From contig JADHUC010000109.1 in NCBI GenBank assembly GCA_016784735.1, forward strand, positions 1 through 32,028: 32,028 bases of DNA, written 5' to 3'. Positions 16,578-24,863 of the stretch are shown here, piece by piece. The stretch is from Pirellulaceae bacterium (lineage in GTDB: Bacteria > Planctomycetota > Planctomycetia > Pirellulales > Pirellulaceae). The translations under genes and the position numbers were made by a program. The notes beneath the pieces were generated by a model. That model saw only the letters and a program-made list of their open reading frames with translations, did not search any database and was not told the origin of the DNA. Numbering within the stretch: the first letter of the stretch is position 1; the number at the start of each line of letters is the position of its first letter.

Positions 16578-17884
16578 TTCCCTCCTAGCCTGCGTTTACC
16601 CGTGATCCAATACCACAGGATTAGCGCAAGCCAGACAATTGCCAGCAACAGAGCTGCATAGGAAAGCTGGCGTACGGCGATGAAGGGAGCGGCGGCGAGT
16701 ATGCCTACGGCTGCCAATGCCTCGGACGACGGCTTGACGATCCCAAACACAACAGCAATTGCCTGACGCCGCACGTTCTTGGGCATGGGAAAATACAGCA
16801 ACTGCGTGCCCGGGTCGTTCAGGCTCCTCCTCAACACGTCGCATCCTTTGGCAAAGGTGATGGCCCACAGGACGATGCGTTGCGCCGAGGCCGCCAACGT
16901 GCAGACGCTGGCCACTGCTAATGTGAGCGGCAAAACCATCAGCGTTGGCATGACCCCCAACCGGTGGATGATTCGGCCGGTCAGCACCAACTGCGTAGCC
17001 CCGGTCAGCAGAAATACGATCGCGTAGAAATACCCGAAGTACGTGGTCAACCTCGCTTCATCGCGTGCCAACTCGTCGGCCGCGGCCACTTTCCATTGAA
17101 ATTCGACCAGGGTGCTGACCAACACAGTCAGACAAACCAGACCCGCGATCAACAGCAGCGACGGACTGGGCACGCCGCCAATCGTTTCGTCCACGTCTGG
17201 CGTCTGATCGCCATATTCCAGTGGCACGGCCGCTGCTGGCGCGGACACGATGGGACTGCTTCGCAGGAACAGAATCGGCAGAAATGCAATCACATCCATT
17301 GCTGCCGCGAGGTACATGAGATCTTCGGTCGCCATTCGTTGCCCGAGCCAGCCGACGAGGCCACCCAGCGTGATTCCGGCTCCGGTGGCTCCCAGGGCAA
17401 CGATTCCGAAAACACTTCCCCGCCGGCCGTGCGTGAACTGTTCGTTCAGCAGCGTCGTGAATTGAACGGACCCGAGTGCGCCGCGGATTTGGGCAAAAAC
17501 ATAAACGCCCGCAAAGAGGACCAACGAGCCGGAGTGTTGGTGCATCAGCGTAGGAAGGGCGAGAGAGATGACGGCGTACGAGGCCAATGTCCAACGGACG
17601 ATACGTCGCAACGACTGTCGCCTCGCGCATGAGCCATACAGGATCGACGCCAGTGCCACGGCCCCGGCGGCCACCATGTACATGGCTGGAAGCTTGTCCG
17701 TTCCGATTTGGCTGAGGAACAAACTGTCGGCGACCGTTCGGGCCGTCACGTAACCGCCGGCGCTACCGAACACGTAGATGAACAGCAGCAGGGCCGTCGG
17801 GCGATCCTCGGGCGGCACGTCCACAAGGCCAGCTACGGGAAACTGAGCCAAACCGGCGAGTCGGGTTTTGCGTCGTGGTTCCAT
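16574..17884 (-). CDS. Tlc/MFS-like membrane transporter
   Basis: Polytopic inner-membrane protein, 436 residues, about 11-12 hydrophobic helices. The start region (LLLFIYVFGSAGGYVTARTVADSLFL), the mid-protein EFQWKVAAADEL segment and the TYFGYFYAIVFLLTGATQL helix resemble the ATP/ADP-translocase-like (Tlc/Npt) group of the major facilitator fold. Substrate cannot be read from the sequence; nucleotide or organophosphate transport would fit the phosphate context. The frame also opens at TTG 17917; ATG 17884 is preferred, but neither has a clear ribosome site. The last 50 codons are duplicated as a remnant at 10761-10915. Confidence 0.78.
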   Translation of the reverse strand: MEPRRKTRLAGLAQFPVAGLVDVPPEDRPTALLLFIYVFGSAGGYVTARTVADSLFLSQIGTDKLPAMYMVAAGAVALASILYGSCARRQSLRRIVRWTLASYAVISLALPTLMHQHSGSLVLFAGVYVFAQIRGALGSVQFTTLLNEQFTHGRRGSVFGIVALGATGAGITLGGLVGWLGQRMATEDLMYLAAAMDVIAFLPILFLRSSPIVSAPAAAVPLEYGDQTPDVDETIGGVPSPSLLLIAGLVCLTVLVSTLVEFQWKVAAADELARDEARLTTYFGYFYAIVFLLTGATQLVLTGRIIHRLGVMPTLMVLPLTLAVASVCTLAASAQRIVLWAITFAKGCDVLRRSLNDPGTQLLYFPMPKNVRRQAIAVVFGIVKPSSEALAAVGILAAAPFIAVRQLSYAALLLAIVWLALILWYWITGKRRLGGN

Positions 17885-18064
17885 GTGACCATCGGGGCTT
17901 TCCGTTGCACCGCGCAAGACCGTTGACGCGGATCGACCGGGGCGGGCACCGACGCCGATTATGGAATGCGGGCGGGGCTTCCGGAAAAGACAGTATACCA
18001 GCGAAAGCGGTACCCAGGAAAGAACCCGCGGACAAGTCGAGTGGCTGTTGAAACATACACGCGG

Positions 18065-19639
18065 CTATTTGGCGCAGGGGCCCAAAGCAAGCCGCTGTTC
18101 CTTGGCCATTCGCTCGCCGTGTGCTTCGACCAACAAGCGCTGAATCGAGATAGGTTCGAAGCGATACTTCGCGACACCCGCCACGCGCGGGTCAGTGATT
18201 ATCAGCCCGGATCCATCCAGAACATTTCTCACGCGGAATGCTCGTTCTCGGCCTTCGTGCATTGCCGTGACGACGTCATTTTCGCGAACCGGGAAGTATC
18301 CCCGGTCGTCGATTGCACTTTCTCGCAGATACCTTACGGCCACGCACTCCAACAAGGACAAATACAGATCAAGGTGGTCTGGCTTTTCGATGCTGGGGCG
18401 ATCGTGCACCTTGGTCTCACGAACGAGCCATCGGTCGAGGTACGCCCGGCCGATCTGGCATTCGTCGTACGGCCGCCGTTCAAGCGTCTCTCGCTCGAGG
18501 ATCTCTCGGATCATCGAGTTCCCCGCCAGATTGCACAACGCACCGCAGACGGCCTGGTGCTCGCTTGCGCATTGGGCCAAAGCGTTTTGCACAGCGGGGC
18601 GCATGCTGTTGTTGTCTTCACACGTGACCGTCTGAAACGTGCCTTGGCGAGAGAATCCACTCTCTACCCAGCGAGAGTAAACGTCCAGCGGCATCTTGCT
18701 CGTTTCTTTGCCGTCGGGCGCCCACGCCAAGTCGTACTTCCATGTGTGATAGTTCCAACTGGATACGGTCAAGTCGCCAGTCGTGGAGAAGGCCGGAGGA
18801 TTGAGGAGATACAACTCTGCGTCGGAGTGGCCGAGTTGTTCTTTCCGCTTGATCCAGAATTCGCGGAACGCGAACCCTCGCCCGAACACCGCGACGTGGA
18901 CGAACTGCCGATCGCGATGAAAAGCAAAATCCGCGACTTGTTCCAAAACCCAAACGTGGTCGTCGGCGTGTATCTCGTCCAGCGAGTCGATGACGTAGAA
19001 GCTGGCCCCCCGCGATTCCAGGTACTCTCGTAATCGCGGCTGGCTCTTGTCGGTCACGGACTTCAGTCGGCTGATCACGAGGTCGTCGGTCGCGAGGTCT
19101 TCCTTGTCCGTGGTGATGCCCTCCTCGGCCCACTCGTCATACAACTCGCGAATGTCGAACTTGCAGGTCGCCGCCTTGGGGAAGTCCTTATCGAATACAC
19201 TTCCCTTAATGAACGTCTTACCAACGCCGGCTGCTCCGGCGACCAGCGTCAACGTCCGGCCAGCGGGCGCGGGCTCGGATCGAAACGCCTTTTTGACGCT
19301 CTCCAGGCGGTCTCGCAGCAGGCGGTTTTCGGCCCAGTAGTAATCGGGCAACTCGGCGTGGCGGTTGGGGCCATTGATTATCGGGCTGGGCAGCACGCGC
19401 AGCTCGATCTCTCGAAGAAGCGAGGTATCCAGCCTGGCCACCGCATTCGACGCAGGCGAAACGTTCGAACTCTGCTGGCCCACGTGTGGATCTAATCCCG
19501 CCCGGTCCACCGCGCCGTCGGTTCGGAGAAGCGCGGCGTCTTCACCATCGGCAGACGACGAACCACAGCCCCCGGCGATGGCTAGGGTAAGTGGAATCAA
19601 CAAATGCAAGCAACGGTCAACACTGGCTCCATGCTTCAC
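18065..19639 (-). CDS. Lipoprotein with P-loop NTPase domain
   Basis: 524 residues, family not recognised. The N terminus is a classic lipoprotein signal (HLLIPLTLAIAGGC, lipidated C25) followed by a low-complexity linker to about 75. A nucleotide-binding domain follows: Walker A GAAGVGKT (135-142) and Walker B FYVIDSLDE (214-222), with the hhhhD-x-x-DE form seen in STAND/AAA-type NTPases. The C-terminal ~250 residues contain six or more cysteines and show no motif I can name. Lipidation implies the protein faces the periplasm, which is unusual for an NTPase. It starts at GTG 19639 with AGAGGA upstream. It is divergent from the phosphate porins and upstream of the Tlc/MFS-like gene on the same strand. 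Confidence 0.75.
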   Translation of the reverse strand: MKHGASVDRCLHLLIPLTLAIAGGCGSSSADGEDAALLRTDGAVDRAGLDPHVGQQSSNVSPASNAVARLDTSLLREIELRVLPSPIINGPNRHAELPDYYWAENRLLRDRLESVKKAFRSEPAPAGRTLTLVAGAAGVGKTFIKGSVFDKDFPKAATCKFDIRELYDEWAEEGITTDKEDLATDDLVISRLKSVTDKSQPRLREYLESRGASFYVIDSLDEIHADDHVWVLEQVADFAFHRDRQFVHVAVFGRGFAFREFWIKRKEQLGHSDAELYLLNPPAFSTTGDLTVSSWNYHTWKYDLAWAPDGKETSKMPLDVYSRWVESGFSRQGTFQTVTCEDNNSMRPAVQNALAQCASEHQAVCGALCNLAGNSMIREILERETLERRPYDECQIGRAYLDRWLVRETKVHDRPSIEKPDHLDLYLSLLECVAVRYLRESAIDDRGYFPVRENDVVTAMHEGRERAFRVRNVLDGSGLIITDPRVAGVAKYRFEPISIQRLLVEAHGERMAKEQRLALGPCAK

Positions 19640-19702
19640 TGCCGTGAGTTCCTCTCGTCATACTGGACCATTCTTGTCGAAAGCTACTTCCTCGACCGAG
19701 AT

Positions 19703-19720
19703 GTGTGAGACGAGTGTAAC
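19703..19720 (-). promoter_or_regulatory. Possible Pho box for the lipoprotein NTPase gene
   Basis: On the minus strand GTTACAC, four bases, CTCACAC forms a 7-4-7 direct repeat with 11-bp spacing, as in a Pho box. No -10 is found at the 9-bp distance used by the three better sites, so this is weak. Confidence 0.35.
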
Positions 19721-19756
19721 AACGGGCAAAACAGGCTGCTAGCAGCACAGAACCAA

Positions 19757-19794
19757 CTTCACGGAAGCTTCATCAACTTCATCAAAGCTTCACG
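19757..19794 (+). promoter_or_regulatory. Double Pho box upstream of the porin genes
   Basis: CTTCACG-GAAG-CTTCATC, two bases, then CTTCATC-AAAG-CTTCACG form two successive 7-4-7 direct repeats matching the form of the classical 18-bp Pho box. Spacing between half-sites is 11, 9 and 11 bp. A poor -10 (CTTATC or TTATCA, near 19804-19810) follows. If used, the porin mRNA would have a leader of about 300 nt. Confidence 0.6.
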
Positions 19795-19810
19795 TGGAAC
19801 GGCCTTATCA

Positions 19811-20120
19811 GGTGGTCTTTCATACGCCAGTGGAAGGCAGCAGGGTCAAAGGCCAATCACGCCACAAGGGGCGAGTGCAGATGGCGGGGGCTCTCGGATT
19901 CGAGCCTGCGACGAGGGACTGTAACGATTATGACGGTCGTAGGACGCTGGTTTAGCGAATGATCGCATTACAACGGTAGTGTGAATCTTTCTTAATATTC
20001 CACATGTGCAGGTTGTCCGATTCGGTGATAGGCGGTGGCCGCGTTCAGGCTCGGAGGCGGGCTGGCCAGCCTCGCCACTGCAATCACCGATAGCAGAATC
20101 AACACGCATGGAGGGTGAAC
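19811..20120 (+). other. Long non-coding leader of the porin gene
   Basis: No ORF with a start signal is seen between the Pho boxes and the porin ATG. The last 100 bases hold a hairpin: TCGGTGAT (20022-20029) pairs with ATCACCGA (20083-20090), with GGCTGGCCAGCC as an inner palindrome. It may be a dispersed repeat or a regulatory RNA fold. Confidence 0.5.
20022..20090. repeat. Hairpin repeat in porin leader
   Basis: Outer 8-bp arms (TCGGTGAT / ATCACCGA), partly paired inner bases, and a central 12-bp palindrome GGCTGGCCAGCC with near-matching flanks. It lies 30 bp upstream of the porin ATG. Confidence 0.6.
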
Positions 20121-21560
20121 ATGAAATCGTCCAAAGCGGCAACGCTTATCGTTCTCTGTGGCTACCTCGCCTTGACGGTAAGCGAAGGCAAGTCGCAAGA
20201 TCACTTTTCGGTTGGGGACTACGGTCGCACGGTCACCATTTCGGAAGCGTCTCTTAACAACATGATGACCCGGCTGGAAGCCCTGGAGGCGTCGATCGCC
20301 GACAACGCCGAGGAGGGCGGCTGGGAGGACGTGTCGCAAGAGAAATGGAAGGTCAAGTGGGGCGGTCGCGTCATGCTCGACTCCGTCAACTGGGTCGGCC
20401 AAGATCCCGGTTACGGCGGCACAAACAGGGGGCAGAACTATCTCGAAATGCGGCGAGCACGTTTTCGCGCCGAGGGCGAAGGTTATGGAATCTACTTCTG
20501 GCAGATGGAGCTCGACTTCGCAGCGGACGATGATTCCGGTGCCCAATACAACGCCGGGAGTCCCCACGGCGGCATTACTCACGTGATCAACGTCGGCCCG
20601 GTTGTTGAAATGAAAGACGTGTACGTGGGCGTCAACGACATCCCGCTGCTGGGCACTGTTCTGATCGGACATTTCAAAGGGCCGTTTAGCATGGAAGAGT
20701 TGAGCAGTTCCAGGCACATCACATTCCTGGAACGAGCGTTGCCCAATTACTTCGTTGCCGGTCGTGAGGTTGGCATTGCCGCCTACAATCGCTCGGCGTG
20801 CGAGAATGTCCTGTGGGGCTTTGGTGTCTTCGCCGATGGTGTTCCAGAATCGACCAAGCAAATCGTCGACCACAACATCGGCACGCAGGTGGTCGGCCGG
20901 GTCACGTGGACGCCGTATTACGACGAGCCATCCGACGGACGTTATTTGCTGCATCTGGGGGCGGGCTTTCGCCACGTCCAAGACCGCGACGGCATGTACA
21001 ATCTCCGCGTACGCCCGGAGACCCACGAGAGTATCCGGGTGATCGACTTCGATGGCGACAACGATCGGGCAAATCACCACACGGTCTATAACGCAGAAAT
21101 GGCCTGGGTTCACGGACCGTTTTCGATTCAAGCGGAGGGCTTTGTCGACGTGGTCGACGTCGTAGGCGTCGGAAACACCAACGCCTACGCCGCATACGCC
21201 CAAGCCACCTATTTCCTGACCGGCGAGAACCGCGTGTACAAGCGAAGCCGCGGCACGTTCAGTCGTGTGACACCGCACACGAATTTCTGGCTCGCCCGTG
21301 GCGCCGGCATTGGCCCCGGTGCCTGGGAGTTAAAAGCCCGCTGGTCGTACATGGACGTCGATAACCTGTACGCCGCCGGCTTCACGGGAGATACGAACGA
21401 GAACGCCGAGCAGGTCAATAATTTGGCGGTGGGCTTCAACTGGTACTGGAATCCCTACACCCGCATGATGTTTGATTACTGGCACTCGTGGAATGAGCGG
21501 CCGGGTCTTGTCGCGGACAACGCGGACTTGATCGGCATGCGGATGCAGTACGATTTTTAG
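20121..21560 (+). CDS. Phosphate-selective porin (OprP/OprO family) 1
   Basis: Outer-membrane beta-barrel porin, 479 residues. It has a signal peptide (hydrophobic to about residue 20, then EGKSQ), a short trimerisation coiled coil (NNMMTRLEALEASIAD), then alternating amphipathic strands with family landmarks such as KVKWGGRVMLD, RRARFRAEG, GHFKGPFSMEEL and a terminal phenylalanine. The family imports phosphate or polyphosphate under starvation. The frame opens at GTG 20115, but GGAGG lies 6 bases before ATG 20121. The gene follows a double Pho box and diverges from the lipoprotein NTPase gene. Confidence 0.88.
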   Translation: MKSSKAATLIVLCGYLALTVSEGKSQDHFSVGDYGRTVTISEASLNNMMTRLEALEASIADNAEEGGWEDVSQEKWKVKWGGRVMLDSVNWVGQDPGYGGTNRGQNYLEMRRARFRAEGEGYGIYFWQMELDFAADDDSGAQYNAGSPHGGITHVINVGPVVEMKDVYVGVNDIPLLGTVLIGHFKGPFSMEELSSSRHITFLERALPNYFVAGREVGIAAYNRSACENVLWGFGVFADGVPESTKQIVDHNIGTQVVGRVTWTPYYDEPSDGRYLLHLGAGFRHVQDRDGMYNLRVRPETHESIRVIDFDGDNDRANHHTVYNAEMAWVHGPFSIQAEGFVDVVDVVGVGNTNAYAAYAQATYFLTGENRVYKRSRGTFSRVTPHTNFWLARGAGIGPGAWELKARWSYMDVDNLYAAGFTGDTNENAEQVNNLAVGFNWYWNPYTRMMFDYWHSWNERPGLVADNADLIGMRMQYDF

Positions 21561-21581
21561 AGCAGGGGCGTGAATGGGTTT

Positions 21582-21648
21582 GTAGTGCCGCCTTTAGGCG
21601 GTCTACCGAGCGGCGTGCCGGCCCTAGACCGCCTAAAGGCGGCACTAC
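21582..21648. repeat. REP-like pair of inverted palindromes
   Basis: Perfect 24-bp arms at 21582-21605 and 21625-21648 with a 19-bp spacer. Each arm contains its own stem CCGCCTTTAGGCGG. It sits 22 bp past the porin stop and could terminate or stabilise porin mRNA upstream of the cysteine-rich gene. The architecture is as at 45-121 but the sequence is unrelated. Confidence 0.87.
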
Positions 21649-21687
21649 GAACGGCCCAACAAATCAACCGATAGGAGCAAGCTGAAT

Positions 21688-22338
21688 ATGAACCTCTCCC
21701 ATAAGACGTTCGCGACGCTTGTGGGCGTCGTGCTGGCCGGATTGGTCGTCAACGCCGCTTACGCCGGCGGCGGCGATACCAAGGGCGGGTGCTCGCCGAA
21801 GAGCGGCTTGAGCTTGCTGGGCGGCTGCCGCGACTGCGGATGCAGGAACGACTGCAACGTGGTGTGCCGGCTCAAGAAGGAACCATTGACCAAGAAGGTC
21901 ACTTGCTGGACCAGCGAAGAAGAGCCTATTTGCCTGCCTGGTCCCAGCAAGCGGGGCAGCCGTCACTCGACCGACGTTTCCTGCACCGATGGCAAGGCCG
22001 GTTACGAGGGCTGTTGCCCGGAGAAGGGTCACAGCCACTTGAAGAGAGTCGTCTGGTTCGAGTGGTGCATCCCGAGCGTCGACAAGAAGGGCGTCAGCGA
22101 TTGCAGTCATTCTTGCACTCGCAAGAAGCTGATGCGCAAGGAAATCGAAGTGCCGATCAAGGGTGCCTTCAAGTACAGTTGGGAGACGGTCGACCTGTGC
22201 AAGAAATGCGTCGACGACTACGACACGACTCCTACTCCCGAGGAGGCCGGTGCCGATGTCCCAACTCCGCCGCCAGTCGAAGCCCGTATTCTGTACGGCA
22301 AACGGGTTGTCGAGAGAATGGCGTCATACAACGAATAG
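21688..22338 (+). CDS. Cysteine-rich exported protein
   Basis: 216 residues with a Sec signal peptide (cleavage near AAYAG, about residue 26). The mature part has 16 cysteines, several in close groups (GGCRDCGCRNDC, EGCCPEKG, CKKC), many lysines, and a Pro/Thr-rich segment (TPTPEEAGADVPTPPP) before the C terminus. It is likely disulfide-bonded or metal-binding on the cell surface or periplasm; I do not recognise the family. AGGAG lies about 10 bases before ATG 21688. It sits between two homologous phosphate porins on the same strand, which suggests a role at the outer surface in the same response. Confidence 0.8.
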   Translation: MNLSHKTFATLVGVVLAGLVVNAAYAGGGDTKGGCSPKSGLSLLGGCRDCGCRNDCNVVCRLKKEPLTKKVTCWTSEEEPICLPGPSKRGSRHSTDVSCTDGKAGYEGCCPEKGHSHLKRVVWFEWCIPSVDKKGVSDCSHSCTRKKLMRKEIEVPIKGAFKYSWETVDLCKKCVDDYDTTPTPEEAGADVPTPPPVEARILYGKRVVERMASYNE

Positions 22339-22533
22339 AGCCATTGACCTTGAAAGGGATGTTCGCTTTTCTCCGGCATAAGATCTGTGTGGTTTGTAGA
22401 GGCAATCCGGCCGAATCCGGAGAAAGACGGCCTCTTGTGAACGGCAATGGAGCCTCGGCAGTCAGGCGGCCTGGCGCATCGGCAGCAGCCCTTCGACGAC
22501 GACTGATCGGATCAACGAGAACGGGGTACGGAA

Positions 22534-23871
22534 ATGAGAGCATTCAGTTCTGTTGGGCTGGGCATCGCGCTGGGCTGTCTGCTTCTGATTCCCGGCGTTG
22601 CCAGATCGCAAGACACAGTGATGGTCAACGGTCAGCCTGCCGTGCTGCTGTCTGAGGCTTCCTACGAAAACTTGATGGATCGTCTCGATACAATCGAAGC
22701 GTCCCTGGGAGAAGTGTGCGACGACGGCTGGGAAGACATCTCGGACGAGGGTTGGTCGCACAAGGTGGGCGGCGGCATATCGGCCGATTGTGTAATGTAC
22801 GCGGCTCAAAACGCCGGCAGTCTCGCGAAGGTTGCCAACGCCCAAAACTACTTTGAGTATCGTTTTCTGCGGATGTCTGTCGCTGGTCAAGGCTATGGGG
22901 TTTACGACTATAAGATCGAGTTTGATTTCGAACCGGAAAACGATGGCCGCGAAGGTGTGGTTGTCAGGAATGTGTATTTCGGCATTCACGAAGTCCCGAT
23001 TCTGGGCCATGTGCGATTCGGTAACTTCAGGGCTCCATTTGGCCTGGAATGGTCAACGGCATACAGGTATCTAACATTCATGGAACGTTCCTTACTCGGT
23101 ATTTTCCCTGCGGCTTGGAAGACCGGGGTGGCCGCCTTCAACCACAGCGCCGACGAAAACCTCACATGGGCCTTCGGCGCGTTTTTCGAAGACATCGATC
23201 AGGTGAGAAAGGAACGGATTGGCGATGCACAGGGCACGATTGCTCTTGCGCGAGCGACTTACACTCCTTACTACGACGAGCCATCGGAGGGCCGCTATCT
23301 GATCCACACGGGCATCGGATACCAGTACGTGGACGACAGGGACGACTTGGCCACCTTCAGCGTTCGACCTGAGGTCCACGAAAGCGGCTCCTGGCTCACG
23401 ACCGCCCCGATCGCAGTCGACCAGTACAACGTACTGGGGTTGGAGGGCGCGCTAGTTTGGGGTCCGCTCTCGGTGCAGTCCCAGTACATGTACGTGCCCG
23501 TCAGTGGTTTCGACTTCCACGGTTTTTACGTCTACGGAAGCTGGTTTCTGACGGGAGAAAACCGAGCTTACAGTCGCACATCAGGTTGCTTCACCCGCGT
23601 CAAACCGCACACAAACTTCTGGTTTGTGCGCGGTGCGGGCCTGGGTTGCGGGGCAGTGGAATTGGCTACGCGTTGGTCACACCTGGACCTGAGCGGCACA
23701 GGCCATGCTGACGGTGGAGTGCAAAACGATCTGACCGTGGGGCTGAATTGGCACTGGAACCCGTATGTCCGCTGGACGTTCAACTACATCCACAGTTGGA
23801 CTAAGTACGATAACGGCGACGCGACCGCAGAAAACGACATCCTCGGCATCCGCGGACAGGTCGATTTCTAG
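22534..23871 (+). CDS. Phosphate-selective porin (OprP/OprO family) 2
   Basis: 445 residues, paralogue of the porin at 20121. Signal peptide cleavage falls near VARSQ, followed by the same coiled-coil segment (YENLMDRLDTIEASLGE), a shared WEDIS/WEDVS stretch, TYTPYYDEPSEGRYL (as in porin 1), GSWFLTGENRAYSR, RVKPHTNFWFVRGAG and a terminal phenylalanine. It is shorter than porin 1 in the loop near residue 100. A cysteine pair (C62, C86) not shared by porin 1 is present. No clear Pho box is seen in the 195-bp gap before it, so it may depend on transcription from upstream. Confidence 0.87.
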   Translation: MRAFSSVGLGIALGCLLLIPGVARSQDTVMVNGQPAVLLSEASYENLMDRLDTIEASLGEVCDDGWEDISDEGWSHKVGGGISADCVMYAAQNAGSLAKVANAQNYFEYRFLRMSVAGQGYGVYDYKIEFDFEPENDGREGVVVRNVYFGIHEVPILGHVRFGNFRAPFGLEWSTAYRYLTFMERSLLGIFPAAWKTGVAAFNHSADENLTWAFGAFFEDIDQVRKERIGDAQGTIALARATYTPYYDEPSEGRYLIHTGIGYQYVDDRDDLATFSVRPEVHESGSWLTTAPIAVDQYNVLGLEGALVWGPLSVQSQYMYVPVSGFDFHGFYVYGSWFLTGENRAYSRTSGCFTRVKPHTNFWFVRGAGLGCGAVELATRWSHLDLSGTGHADGGVQNDLTVGLNWHWNPYVRWTFNYIHSWTKYDNGDATAENDILGIRGQVDF

Positions 23872-24601
23872 AAGCCTTGTCACGCGGCGCTTGAAAATCG
23901 ACGGTGCATGGATTGTGTGTGAGTTTTCACAACGATCATACAAATGGTTCTGATTTCTCGCGCAGGATTCTTGCCTGTTGTCTGGCGTCGCCCCGGAAGC
24001 CGTCTTTGTCGGTTTTGAGACAAAGGGTTGTGTCTCGAAGCAGATTAGGCAGGAGGAACGCATCATCAAAGGGAGCATCCGTCTTTCGCGGTTAGACGCC
24101 CGCACTCATGGACGCGATCGCGGAAACAATCAAACTCCCGGTAGGAACGGCACGGCTTGGGCGCGGACGAGAGTCCTGGCCCGTCGAACTGACCGCTGAC
24201 TAGACTAGGTCTTCGATCTGACGGGGCTCAGGGTAATGTCGAAGACTCGGATCTCATCAGAAGCCGCATCGGCCAAGTGGTCGGGATACAGCGCACGCAA
24301 ATGCACGCCCTCACGCGGAAGTACTGAGTAATTCCCACGTCAGACTAGCGGAACCAGTCTCCGCTCCTAATCTGTCGTCAAGGTCCCGGCTTCGGCACGC
24401 CAACTCGCGACCGTAGCGCGGCGGGATACAGTGTAACACCGGGCCATACACCACTCCTTGCCTTTCTCTCCCTAGCCTCATCTTGATGACGGATGGGCGA
24501 CGGAGACCGGGACAGAAAAGCCTTTGCAGTCAGCGAGGTCCACCGCAGTATTGGTCGCGGTTCGCGGACTGCTCGCGTCAACAGAAGCTCTTTTCGGCAA
24601 T

Positions 24602-24617
24602 TGGCACAGGCCTTGCA
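24602..24617 (+). promoter_or_regulatory. Sigma-54 promoter match 1
   Basis: TGGCACAGGCCTTGCA matches the -24/-12 consensus (TGGCAC, 5 bases, TTGC) fully. Transcription would start near 24629. The nearest ORF with a ribosome site is a 20-codon frame at 24685. Confidence 0.6.
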
Positions 24618-24684
24618 AACCAGCCTTCTGACTGTACCGCCAGGTTACGAGCCACCGAGGCATCGCGAGGTGACGGAGAATGCT

Positions 24685-24747
24685 ATGAACAGGCAAGACT
24701 CAAGGCGGTACAAGGAACGGCTTCTCGCCCTGCGGTCTTCCCCTTGA
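24685..24747 (+). pseudogene. 20-codon ORF, possible DksA/TraR-type relic
   Basis: ATG 24685 has GGAG 6 bases upstream and follows a sigma-54 match. The peptide ends after 20 residues and includes RRYKERLLALRSS, like the first helix of DksA/TraR-type proteins, but no zinc-finger part follows in any frame. It may be a relic or a true small peptide. Confidence 0.25.
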
Positions 24748-24863
24748 ACATGCGATCTTGACGCGGATTTGCTGCGTGATTTCGCACATGCACCATTTGA
24801 TTGCATAAGGGCACGGCCGCAACGCCGACTTGCCGCGAACCATTTTGATTCCTCGCGCAGCTT

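Larger units (their letters stand above)
16328..16728. repeat. Direct repeat copy B flanking the pst block
   Basis: Partner of 10515-10915 with no insertion or deletion over about 400 bp. This copy is joined to the full transporter gene, so it is the likely parental arrangement. The block between the copies holds pstSCAB, the PhoB-like gene and the pstS promoter. Confidence 0.88.

Noticed and set aside
17966..19033. 355-codon plus-strand ORF antisense to the lipoprotein NTPase gene
   Set aside because: No start signal or motif, while the opposite strand carries a lipobox and intact Walker motifs.
19885..19915. tRNA-like TTCGA arm (GATTCGAGCC)
   Set aside because: No matching acceptor, D or anticodon arms could be built on either strand.
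19992..21278. 428-codon minus-strand ORF antisense to porin 1
   Set aside because: The plus strand has a signal peptide, ribosome site and OprP-family landmarks; the antisense frame has none.
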